Assembly: GCA_022494885.1 (NCBI GenBank)
Contig: JAGVSM010000203.1
Span: forward strand, 1 to 64,000
Source: Micrasema longulum
Lineage: Eukaryota; Arthropoda; Insecta; Trichoptera; Brachycentridae
Direction: 5' to 3'
DNA: 64,000 nt
In this document: positions 1 to 11,400 of the stretch, in pieces
How positions within the stretch are numbered: position 1 is the first letter of the stretch
Layout of the letters: each line of letters opens with the position of its first letter
Made by a program: the position numbers and the translations under genes
Notes under the pieces: generated by a model
Seen by the model: only the letters and a program-made list of their open reading frames with translations
Told to the model about the DNA's origin: nothing
The model's database searches: none

Positions 1-899
1 TTTTAAAATAGAATATTATATTAAGTACTTCACCAATTTTTTAATTCCACTGTTAGTAAAAATCTTATTTTGTATCATATCAGTAATAAACCGCATCGAT
101 TTTTTCCAATCGCTTTATTTAATGAACCCGCATTGATTTAACGACCTAATTACACTAAACGAATGCTACAAAACAGCGAAAGTTTAGATGTTAAAATTTC
201 ATAAGGTGCCTCGAATAACTGCAGAACTTGTTTCCTTATAAAATGATATTTTTCTCCACTTTTTATTGTATTTTCCAAACTATACATAAATTATAGATTT
301 TGTTGCTATTTAGGTAGTACACCTTTATTATATTTATCATTATTGCGTTATATTTACGTTTAAACTCGAATCATTTATATTTTTGACCATATTTTTTTCG
401 ATCTTTATAAAAATATCAAACATCACCATGTTTTATCAAATAATATTTATTTATTTATTTTATTTATTTGTTATTTCACGTTTTACATAAAACTTTTTTT
501 TAAATATAAGTACCTCACTGGGCACAACCCGTGTCGAGGCATTCATTTATATGATTTAATATATTATACTTATAGTGTCTAAAAAATATATATAAAATAC
601 ATATAAAATATTACATTTTCACATTTAAATCCACACAGATATATATACATATATAATAGTAAGAGAGAAAAAAAAAAGAAAGAAAAAGAAAACAACATTA
701 TATTATTAGTACAGCTCACACATTTAATTACTGTGCAGACAGGTCAAGTAACAAGTTACTGTCAGCTCCCGGTGGCCCAACATCCGCACAAACGCCAAAT
801 GTACGAGTATATGACATATATTCATAGAGACACTGTGTGGATACAAATACAAAACACGAAAACCAAAAATAATGATATATTAACAATTTATATTAACAT

Positions 900-1110
900 A
901 TGTAATGACAAGATAAAGAACATTTTAGAGAAGGTAATATAGAAGTCTAGGCATCTACTGGACTTATGACCTGTCATTGGTTAGTTTAAGTGGCCACTTT
1001 ACACACTGTGTAACATTCACCATTCTGCCCATATTTGAACATCTAAATTCTTTCATCTGTTGATGTTTGTGAAGTTAAAGAGCTGAAACCTTTATTTATG
1101 CGGGTGAGAT
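900..1110 (-). repeat. Dispersed repeat R1, copy 1
   Basis: The reverse complement matches 33000-33190, including the block containing AATGACTGGTCATAAG and the block around CATAGGCAGAATGGTGAATG. Related pieces occur near 41525-41640 and 58570-58740. It has no coding capacity and looks like a non-autonomous element of unknown class. Confidence 0.6.
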
Positions 1111-1206
1111 TCGTCTAATTGAATTATTTCACCTACGTACTAGACAACGCCTGAAAACTTTATTCTCTCAATTTCTATTCTTCTTCATGGTCCCGGTGGA
1201 TTTATC

Positions 1207-1372
1207 AACAATATTTTGAGTTTGTCCAAATTTTTGTACACAGGGACTGGATTCAACTCCCTGGGGAGCTGTTAACATCAACATATTACAACAGAGATTC
1301 ACAGAACAGCTCCTTAGGGTGTTTAATCCAGTCCTTGTCTACAAAAATTTGGACAAACTCAAAATATTGTTA
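1207..1372. repeat. Large hairpin (inverted repeat) of the R1 family
   Basis: The arm at 1208-1250 (ATATTTTGAGTTTGTCCAAA and onward) is repeated inverted at 1327-1370 with few mismatches, separated by about 75 bases. Single arms recur at 24935-24975 and 41298-41330. Confidence 0.65.
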
Positions 1373-2021
1373 ATATTTATATATAAATTTTTATTTACAA
1401 AATTGAAGGTTTTGGTACCTTTTACAATCATGTTTTAAGTGGGAACAATAAATTGTTTTACTTAGATTTGACCTGTTCGTGTCTTACATCATATTATAGA
1501 ACTGGCACCATAGATAAATTAATAAGAATTTTTACCTACCAATCTTCGTGTAAGAATAATTTTCAAAAAGTTCTTCTTTTTCATAATTATATCTAAGTCG
1601 ATGGCATTTTTTCATTGAATTTTTTTTTATTTAAATCTAATAAGTGTTTTTCCTGTACAGTTAGTTTTTTTCTGTTTCATATTTTAATTTTTTTTTTTAT
1701 TTATTTAATTTTTTGCACATAATTTTAATTATACATTGGCGGGCATTACCAACCAATAAAATTAAAATTTAATTTTTATAATTCAAGTTAATAAACATAT
1801 TCAATCGGAAATTAAAGTAAAAAAGCTAAAGATATGTAAACATAGAAATAACGGAATTTGTATATAAATTATCTTAAATCAATACTATTACTTGATGGGA
1901 AAATAAAAAAAGAGGAAAGAGGGAAGGAGGAGAGATTAAGGAAGAGAAATAAGATTGCCTTTGTAGTTCTGTTTTAGTTATGTAATAAAACGGCTCGTAT
2001 TATCAATATTTTTATTTATTT

Positions 2022-2220
2022 CATCATACCTGATGGTGCATAGGGCGCTGCATTAGTGCACAAGACGCAGCGTAACTCGATCATATTTTACACGAAAGTA
2101 AGGTAACAGTGAAATACTGCAATGCGAAGCCACTTTCATGTCGACCCTACCGGGAATCGAACCTGGGACCCTAAGCGTGTGGTAGGCGAACGCGCCAATC
2201 ACTACACTACGAGGTGGACT
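2022..2220 (-). mobile_element. tRNA-headed SINE (family S1)
   Basis: On the minus strand the head reads CGTAGTGTAGTGATTGGCGC (box A-like), then CCAGGTTCGATTCCCGGTAG (box B). The tail ends in the CCCTATGCACCATCAGG motif shared with other S1 copies at 16351, 21131 and 42587. This is a pol III-type SINE. Confidence 0.75.
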
Positions 2221-2359
2221 AATCTACATTCGATTTTTTTTTAAAAGATTTTTAGCAGAGAGTAGCCATCAAGTCAAAATCATTCGTTCAAGATTCTAGT
2301 TCTCGAACTGTATTCTAAATCCGGCCAGACACTAGTAAATTTAACTATATATATATAGA

Positions 2360-3215
2360 GATTCGCTAAATGAACTAACAAACGGCATTAGCATAAATGG
2401 ACAAATTATAAACAATATCCGATACGCGGATGATACTGTCCTTCTAGCAGATAGTATGGAAAGCCTGCAGCTATTATTGGACAAAGTTCACGCGACTAGT
2501 TTAAATAAAGGGCTAGAAATGAATATTTAATATCCGAATGTTATTCGGAAAAAGCCTCAAACTTTCCCAATGACTTTAAAACTTGGAGCGCAGGTTATTG
2601 AGCAAGTCCATCAATATAAATATTTAGGGTGCTGGCTGAATGATAAATGGGATCACTCGCAAGAGATCAAAGTCAGAATAGAGATGGCGCTAGACTGCTT
2701 CTTCAGGATGGGTGACCTTCTTTGCAGTAGAGACTTGAATTTAGACCTCCGAATGCGCATTGCTCGATGTTACGTTTTCTCAGTACTTTTTTGCGGCGTC
2801 GAAACGTGGACACTCACCCAAAACACTTCAAAAAATCGATCGAAGCCTTTGAAATGTGGTTCTACAGGAGGATATTAAAAATCTCCTGGGTGGATAGAGT
2901 CCGAAACGATGATGTTCTCCGACGGATGGAAAAAGATAAAGAGGTACTGAAGACCATAAAGAAATAAAACTTGAGTACTTTGGGCATGTGATGAGAGGCG
3001 AAAAATATAAAATTTTACAAGTCATTCTACTGGAAGGATTGAAGAAAGACGCAGTGCAGGTAGTAGGCGCATCTCTTGGCTTAAGAACTTGCGCGACTGG
3101 TTCCATTGCAGCATTCAGACCTTGTTCAGGGCAGCTGCCAACAAAGTAAGAATCGCAACGATGATTTCCAACCTCCACCGGGGAGAGGAACGATAAGAAG
3201 AAGAAGAAGAGGAAT
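2360..3215 (+). mobile_element. Decayed LINE reverse-transcriptase C-terminal part
   Basis: IRYADDTVLLADS at about 2426-2465 carries the YADD catalytic motif of reverse transcriptase. Frames at 2570-2878 and 2767-2967 give HQYKYLGCWLNDK and RCYVFSVLFCGVETW, the typical thumb region of endonuclease-RT LINEs. Stops and frameshifts break the reading. A GAA-rich tail at 3195-3215 marks the 3' end. Confidence 0.8.
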
Positions 3216-3539
3216 AAGAATATAGGTTTATACCTTTTATATTTATATATAACCAAATAAATAATCAATGCATATAATTTAGTTACGACATAACGCCATT
3301 CAAAATAAATATACTTGGCCTAAGTATTCAGAGCGTACTCATTTTTAATATAAAGGTTTGTTGATGAATTCAATAATAAAATCATAGATTTTTTGTTCAA
3401 ATTTAATCTTCTTAATTTTATAGGTAAATATTTAAATGAGCTTTCTCGGTGGGTTCTACGTTTTTTTAATTTCCCATAATCCACTTTTTTATATTCGAAC
3501 AAGTTAAAATGTGTTACAATAAATAAAAAATATTTTTTA

Positions 3540-5489
3540 GTGTTTGGATTGTTTCACAGAATGAACTCGCACAGATGAGTATCACAGGTTTGACCGGTAA
3601 TCTAACAATTACCGTCGAAATGATACATTTAATTTCTTAAGATAAAGCGCGAGTAAAGGTTCCCACTCTCGCGAACCGTTACCGTTACAACTGAGTAATG
3701 TTAACGATTATTTAATTACTCTCTTGTTATTGTTAAAAAGGTCGAATAAATATTGTTTGTTCTACCAAGTAAATTGGGTTAGCAAAGTATCCCGCAATTT
3801 AATATTAAATTTATCTTATTCTGCTCGATCTGACCATCGCGTTGTTATGGTTTAATTAATATGTGCGCTTATTTCTTCTGGTGATGTCATATTGTCACAC
3901 GCTCCAAACTTGTAGATAGCTGTAATGTTGAAATGTGTAAAATAATAATGGCTCGTTTCGTCACGTTGCCGGCCGAGAAACAATAATTCGCGATTTCTTT
4001 TTTATGACAGTTGCCTAATAAAACTCGTGTTTTTTAAACCTTCAGTGATGTACCTGACATTTCACGACAATCGAGACTCGATTCAGGAAAACGGTTTCCT
4101 GAATTTCAGGTATCATGGAATTTTTAAGCCCGGTCGCTAGATGGCAGTAACAGTGTTCCAAATAATTCAAGGATTGATTAAATCCACGCCCCGCACTCCT
4201 CGGCCATACTGGCACTAGGTACTAGCGTGAAGAACGAATCTCGGCGGACTACGGCTTAACCTCGCTCACATCTGATACCTTATAGCTGACAGCTGGTCAA
4301 ACCGCAATCATCGATACCTAAACATGAAATCATCGAACGTCGTGTTTGGATAAAAAAAATTCGCGCGCTCAGTGACTAACTTGATGGTTTGAAACGATAG
4401 TGATTTGAAGAATAAACCGCGAATGATTTGATTCCGGAGCCGATTGTTATGAAACAACAAACACCGGTGCTAGTGCTTCTAATGAGGATAAGTGATAATT
4501 GAAATGACAATATCCCGAGTGCAAAGTTCTCGATGTTTTTATTCGCCACTCGAGACCTGGTAAGCGACAAATTATTTACATTATGAAATACCGCGTTGTA
4601 AAGCCGAACACGACGATGGAAGTGGCGATTCCTACTTAAATGCTTTGTGACGAAAATAACTAAATAATGCTATTACACTCTCACTGCTGGTATTTTCTTC
4701 ATCGGACCGCCACCGCGTTCACCTTCGGTTTTTGTCGAATAGCCGGAGGTAATCACCGGCGCTGTCGCTGTATTTATATGATTTGTGTAATAGCTACTCG
4801 TCAAAACGGTTTCTATTGCTCTTCAAAACCTCTTAACTGCATTCTCCTTAAATGTTGGTTTCATACATCGCGTGCTTTATTTGGCTTCTTTTTGCGAGCA
4901 ATGAAATTTCCGAATTCAATATGACAATGACTTACTTTTCCCCAATATTTTATTATTATTTTTATCATTCTACATAATATATCTGACCGATCCACGCGAC
5001 CTGGGGTATATGTAACTTTATGTACAAACTGTTGAAGTTTGAGTTTTGTCAGCGAGATAACGAATACCGAGCGTGACTGAAGTTACTATTCACAGCTATT
5101 TCGGTGGGAAAATGCTTTTATAATTATCATATGTATTCTTCTTCCACTCGCTGCGAAGTTTGTACTTAAAAAAAATGAAACAGAAGACTAATTAATTAGT
5201 CGTATTAAGAGCCTATTCATCCATTACACGCATATCTGATGGGAACCGATAAGATTAATCGAGCAGATACATTTCTCTTCGCTGACAAGTCGGCAGTCAT
5301 AGACTACGGTTCGAGCGGGATGGATGCCGAGGAAAGGAGCCCTTAATCATACAACAGGAAAGTACATCGAAAGATATTCACCGCCGGACTGGCTACGAGT
5401 GTGATCCTAACGCGACGCCGGATTTGTGACATCGTCGAATGCATCTGTGATGAGAATCTCAGGAGGGAGAATCTCCGAGCGCCGTCGGT
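3540..5489 (+). promoter_or_regulatory. Presumed promoter and 5' UTR region of milton
   Basis: This stretch has a more even base composition and more CpG than the repeat-rich DNA before it (for example around 3960-4000 and 4190-4260), and it has no convincing coding exon. Short open frames at 4376-4570 and 4667-4924 have no recognisable product. It ends at the milton start codon. No TATA box or initiator could be assigned with confidence, and 5' UTR exons may lie here. Confidence 0.3.
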
Positions 5490-8400
5490 ATGGAAGCGGA
5501 AGGCCGAGACTCGAGTATGGCGGGCGATAGGAGCTCGACGGCGACGATCGCGCCCGTCAACTGGTGGACCCTGCTGAGCGTCGATGGCGAGTTCGACTAC
5601 ATCGACTGCGACGGCGGGGACGAGCGCTGGGCGGCCATGCAGCCGCGGGCGGCCGACGCGCGCTCCGTGAGCTCCGCGGACAGCGGGCTGGCCACCCTGG
5701 CCGGGCCCTCGCAGTGCGGCAGCGAGCTGTACTGGGACGACTGCGGGTGCCGGGCCGACGAGGACCCGTACGAATACGACGACATATTCGACCGGGACAG
5801 CTACAGGCGGGACTCGGTCGACGAAGATCTCGTGCTGGAAGGTAACACCACCCCACCGCCACCCCACCGTCACCGTCACCCCATCGGCTTCTTACGCCGG
5901 CCATTATTAGTTCACCGTCTTGTCATTTGATGCGCTGATTCACGTTTTATTTTGGCAATCATTTTTCTCCTATGTTTACTGCGTACAAATAATGCTCCCT
6001 GTGAATATTGTACGCGACATTTTCCTCTCCCCGTAAATCATTCGTGCGTATTCAAGGTACATTCCAGCAATCAAGGTGACATCGAAAATACTAAATCCAA
6101 GGCTGTCGGACTTTAACTAAGTATGCAAATAATAATTGCATTAGTTACACGCTTCCGTTGAACGTTGTTTGTCATAATCGTTCAACGATTCTCGCTAATA
6201 CGCATACATGGCAGAAGGTACCCATTGTACGTTCAAATCATAACATTATTTTTAAAATAAATGTGTGAGTTTACCCGTGTCTTCAATATACAGGTACGCG
6301 TATTTATCTACTTATCAAACGAATCAAAATTTTAATCTGTTTGTGTAAAGCAATTTTTCTAAATAAATTTGAAAATATATAAGTCTAACTGAGGTTTATC
6401 TTTGTGGGTAAATTTCGAAGAAAAATGTCTATTTTTAAAATTATATTAAATCGGTACCACCCCGTTCAAGTCGGCACAGAATTTTCCTATTACTGTCTAT
6501 CAATTTGTTACAATGAAGTATTTAAGATCATTTAACCTCATTTCATTCCGATATTGAGAAAAATACCAAATTTATTCTATTTTTGCATAATATATTTATT
6601 ATAGTGCCTTTGTTGAATTCATTTGATGAACCATTTATATTTATTATATATTTCACATAACATCGTTTTTTACTTTATGTACGCAGAGACAATCACAGTC
6701 TAAGCTTTACTCAAAGTGCACATTTTATACATGCGCTGTGCTAGCAGATATTCTGCAAGGCATCATACCTTGCGCAAGTTATTCGTGCCAAATAATGTAT
6801 GTTTTTATTTATTGGTTATGTGGATGCCCAATTTTTGTGTGTTATATTATAGATTCTATTATATTTTTATCAAAAAAATAATTACGAAAATTCTCTATTC
6901 TATTATTTGGTATTAAATACATTTTACGATTATATATCTGTAAAACCTCCATGTATGCTTAAAGTCGTTAAAAAACGCGCGTGGAAGCGTATTCGTACAA
7001 AAACTTATTGCGTCAACGATTTCTTTGATTTAAGGGAAGACATTATAATAATTTGTCATCGTTATTAAAGCTTCCAGACTCGACACAAATTTTAGTCTCG
7101 AATCTGCGACAAGACTGGTACTTTTTAAAAAATTTTGAGACTATTCGATACTAATGATAATTCGTACAAAAAATAGGGAATGTGTGGTCACATCATAGCA
7201 TACTATTAATTAAACTTTTTACTAAAAGAAATACAAAACATGTCAACCAACACATGGATCACAATAGCCCTTTTTTTAAATTTTTTTTATTTCTTTTTAT
7301 ATTTTTTATTCATAAATTTCATAAAACAGTACATGTTTTTGTAAAATTCTAAGCATATCTACTTTTACACATCTAGTAAATGTTATCACTGTAACTCTCC
7401 AAAAAAAGATACTAACTCTTGTGCTTCGAGAGGGACTTACACTGTTTTAGTTGTTTATTTATAAGAGTTTATATAATTTTAAATACGAGTACATGAAAAG
7501 AAAAATAAAAACATAGGATATATAAAGAAAAAACATAAAACATACATTCATACTAATTAAAATTTAATGTTGTTTTTACACGAGTTCAAAAAATTTCTTT
7601 AGATTAACTTTAAAATTATTTATTGATATATTATTTTTAATAGTTTCTAGTTCATTAGGAAGATTATTATAATTTTTTACACCTTTGAAGACAAAGCTAT
7701 TTTGATCATGACTTGTATGGAATTTAGGAATTTTTATATTATGTTGATATCTGAGTGACTTATTAATTTCAATTTTTTAAATTTTTTTTTTATATATTTG
7801 TATAATAGAATTTATTTTATTAAGAGTGTCTACTGTATGAACCTTAAATATTTTATATAGACTTTCCGTATTGAATGTTGAGGGATTCTTTAAAATTACT
7901 TTAATAATTAATCTTTGTACTATTTTAAGAGGGTTTAATATATTGGCATATGCACCACCCCATCCTACAATACCATATTGTAACAAAGATTGTACAATTG
8001 AGTAATAAGCTATTTTTAAATGATTGACTTTTTAAATATTCCCTAATCTAATAAATATGTAAATACATTTTCTAATTCGTTTCACTAGTTAAAATAACAT
8101 GGTATAAAAATATTATTAAATCAACAACTAGCTAAGGGTGAAGTCGGCTAGCAGCTGGCAGCCATCTATGCCAAGTATGTGCAGCTTTAGCGTACACTCG
8201 AATAGTGCCGCACTGATCCAGCCTGTCTAATTAAAAAAAATTGTACATTTTATTAAAAAATAGCAAATAAGTAAATTTCAAAAAAATCACGAAGACACTA
8301 ACTTGTCGGAGATACTGTTTTTAGATAGTATGTTATGTAGGCCTATGTAGCCAAGCTATTAGTTTACCCCGAAGATGGCTCCTGCAATGATAGCCGAAAC

Positions 8401-11400
8401 GTCGGAAATCCAACTTACACGAGATCACACAAAAAACAAAGATACATATTGATAGCAATGCGTTCTCTCTACCCCAGGGCCCCGATTGCAATGGGAAGAA
8501 CATCAATCTTCAATTTTATCTACAAAGTAAAATTATGTTTTCTGCATGAAAAGCGGAATATGCATACAATCTTTTCTTCCAAACATTTTCTTTTATAGGT
8601 TATCGACGAAGATACTAAAAATTTTCATGCAAATATACTCATTTTCGTACACAAATATCGTTTTTTTATATCGGTAGATAACTCTGTTAACTTCCCATTG
8701 TAATCGGGGCCCTGGAGAGCGTTCTGAATCGTTCTGCTAGTCTCGAAATTTCGATACTAGCATCTCGAGAGTCTCGATATTAAAAATGTCTCGACTCTTG
8801 AAATTTCGAGAATCGAGTCTCGAGTGGAAGCCCTAATCGTTATCACGTGCTGTAGATATATAAAAAAGCCATGTACTCTCATGTTTTAGATGCGCTTATA
8901 TTATTGACTGGCTTTTGCATGCGGCCTCGCTCGCATGGTATTAGGGAGGAAGCTAATTAATTGGTTTTGTCGTTTGATAGTAAGAATTTCCCAGATGAAA
9001 TTTTATATTTTTTCGTGATAAAAGTAACCTGTATCAATTGCCGGCCCTCCAACTATCGCTATGCAATAATTGACAATCCGTATGTCTATGGCTACGTAGC
9101 GTAGTTATTATGTTATAATATTGATTCTTTTTTCCACTAAAAAAATTCCCAAAGGAATTATACATTTTTCGGGATGAAAGTGGCCTTCCTATTTAGTATA
9201 CAATAAAGCAGATAAATCGAGTCAATTTTTTAAATCTGAACAACATTTATTCCTTTTGACGTCCACCTTACCGCCTATTCATTTTTAAATAATGATAGTC
9301 ATTGTTTTTTTTTTTTTTTTCATTGTTTATATATATTTTTTTCATTGTAATTTCGTGTTGCTCCGCTGAGATGTAAAGAAAACGCAAAAAAATAAACGAG
9401 CACACTTTCGCATTTATAATATTAGTATGGATGGGTGGGAGGGGTAATCAACGGTAAACTTATCACATAAATTCGATTGATTTAGATAATACTATTTAAA
9501 TTCTTCAATTAATTTCACAAAAAAAACATTCAAAATATTACAAATAAATTTCTACGCAAGATTTTTTTCTATAGGTGCACATCTTAATTCTATGACGCAC
9601 ACCAATCTTTGTGATTTATGGTGATTTATCATTAAATGAAGGCAAGGTGATCAATATTATTCTGTTTAATTGGTGTCCTGACGAAGAAACTGGTACGTCT
9701 CGAAGCCGGTAGACATAGAAACGTCGGTAAGTGACTATATAGAAATATTTAATAACATTTCATTTTATTCTTATTTCGCTTTAGGGTCAGTGTAAATAAC
9801 AAAATATTACGTTAGGTTTAATTTATTTTGAAAAATACGTGTAAAATTTGCAATATACGATTTATTTTAGGAAGTGGTCTTAGAAATGTGCCAATTATTA
9901 TTTCACTTTATTTATTATATCGGAGGTAAAATAAAACTATATAATAATGCTATTAATTTAATTGTTGGCAATTGGGGAGCCTTCCTTGTCTACCCGTGTT
10001 CATAAATATTTCAATATGTTTTCCCGTCCGATTGGCATTCACACATAAGGAATCAATTCGAAAACAACAGCACTGTCTTTTTTATATAGTTTAACTCGTT
10101 TTTGCCGACCATTTTTATTTAAAAACATTGTAGTATCTAAAACACTACAATGCAAATTTTATTCGATTTCTACATTTTAATATGAAGGTTGTGTATCCTT
10201 TGTTTCGCCGTCGCGTTTTGTGTAACCATCTTGTATGAAAACTAATTTATTCGTCAAGCCATATTGACGCTTCGCGTTGTAGTTAAGTTCAAATAGGGGA
10301 ATTAAATTAATGATCATAAAATTGCAAACATTGGGTTATTTCGCTTTTATTAAATACTGATTGTTAACGAATGTGGACTGTAATAAACAATGATCATTCA
10401 TATTTATATCAGGGGCGTGCGGTGGGGGTTTTGATTAGGGAAGCAATTAATATAAAAGTAATTGGTACATAATAATATACACCGCCCTTAAGAAATTAAA
10501 GGAAAACTAAATACTATGCACATATGATTAGAAATAAACAATATTTTTACATATCTAGTAATAAATTGTAATAACAAATCAACCGCAACACGAACATCTA
10601 ACATAAATGTTAAAATATTAATAATATATAATCATATTTTCTTCAAAACAACATAAACCAATGTTTTTTTTTTTTTCATTTAAATTATTTATTGACAATT
10701 CTTGATGGAATTCCATTGTAATGATGTAATAACTTATATTTCCATATAAGTTATTGATTTAAAAAATACTTGGTACACTTCCACTTATTTATTTTGACCA
10801 ATTAGCGCTTTCACCCTCTAATGGGCATCTTCAGACTGGTGAATATTATACAGTGTAAGGGTAATTTATATAAAACTAAATATTATCTTAAGTGTAGGTA
10901 CATTTAAAAATAAGTTGAAAAAGATACAATACGCAATATTGCAATGGAACAGAGTGAGACAAATTATTGAAACATGTGTTGGCGGCGGTGTACTTTAAGA
11001 AAATATTCTGTTATATGAAATATATTTATTGTTTTATTACAATGTACAGGGTCTAACTAAGGGGGCTAATAAGGGTGAGTTTTTAAATTATATCTGCTGA
11101 TTTATTAAAATTCTATCGCTATTATTTTTTATCCTATTTATTTCTAAAATTTATAATCTATCTAACTTTTGACCTTTATGTCCTACATGTAAAATTTTTA
11201 TGTTTTTTGTTTTATCAAAAGTATGTTTAAATTCATTTAAATGTGATGCATAGTTTGATAAGTCGTTGTGAAGCTAAATTTGTCTCACTCTGTTCCATTG
11301 CAATATTGCGTATTGTATCTTTTTCAACTTATTTTTAAATGTACCTACACTTAAGATAATATTTAGTTTTATATAAATTACCCTTACACTGTATAATATC

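Larger units (their letters stand above)
1..2010. other. AT-rich intergenic DNA, no gene seen
   Basis: Only simple-sequence runs (ATTT-type around 447-475, GA-rich around 661-690), a dispersed repeat (900-1110) and a hairpin repeat (1207-1372). The frame at 733-942 is not supported as a gene. Confidence 0.6.
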
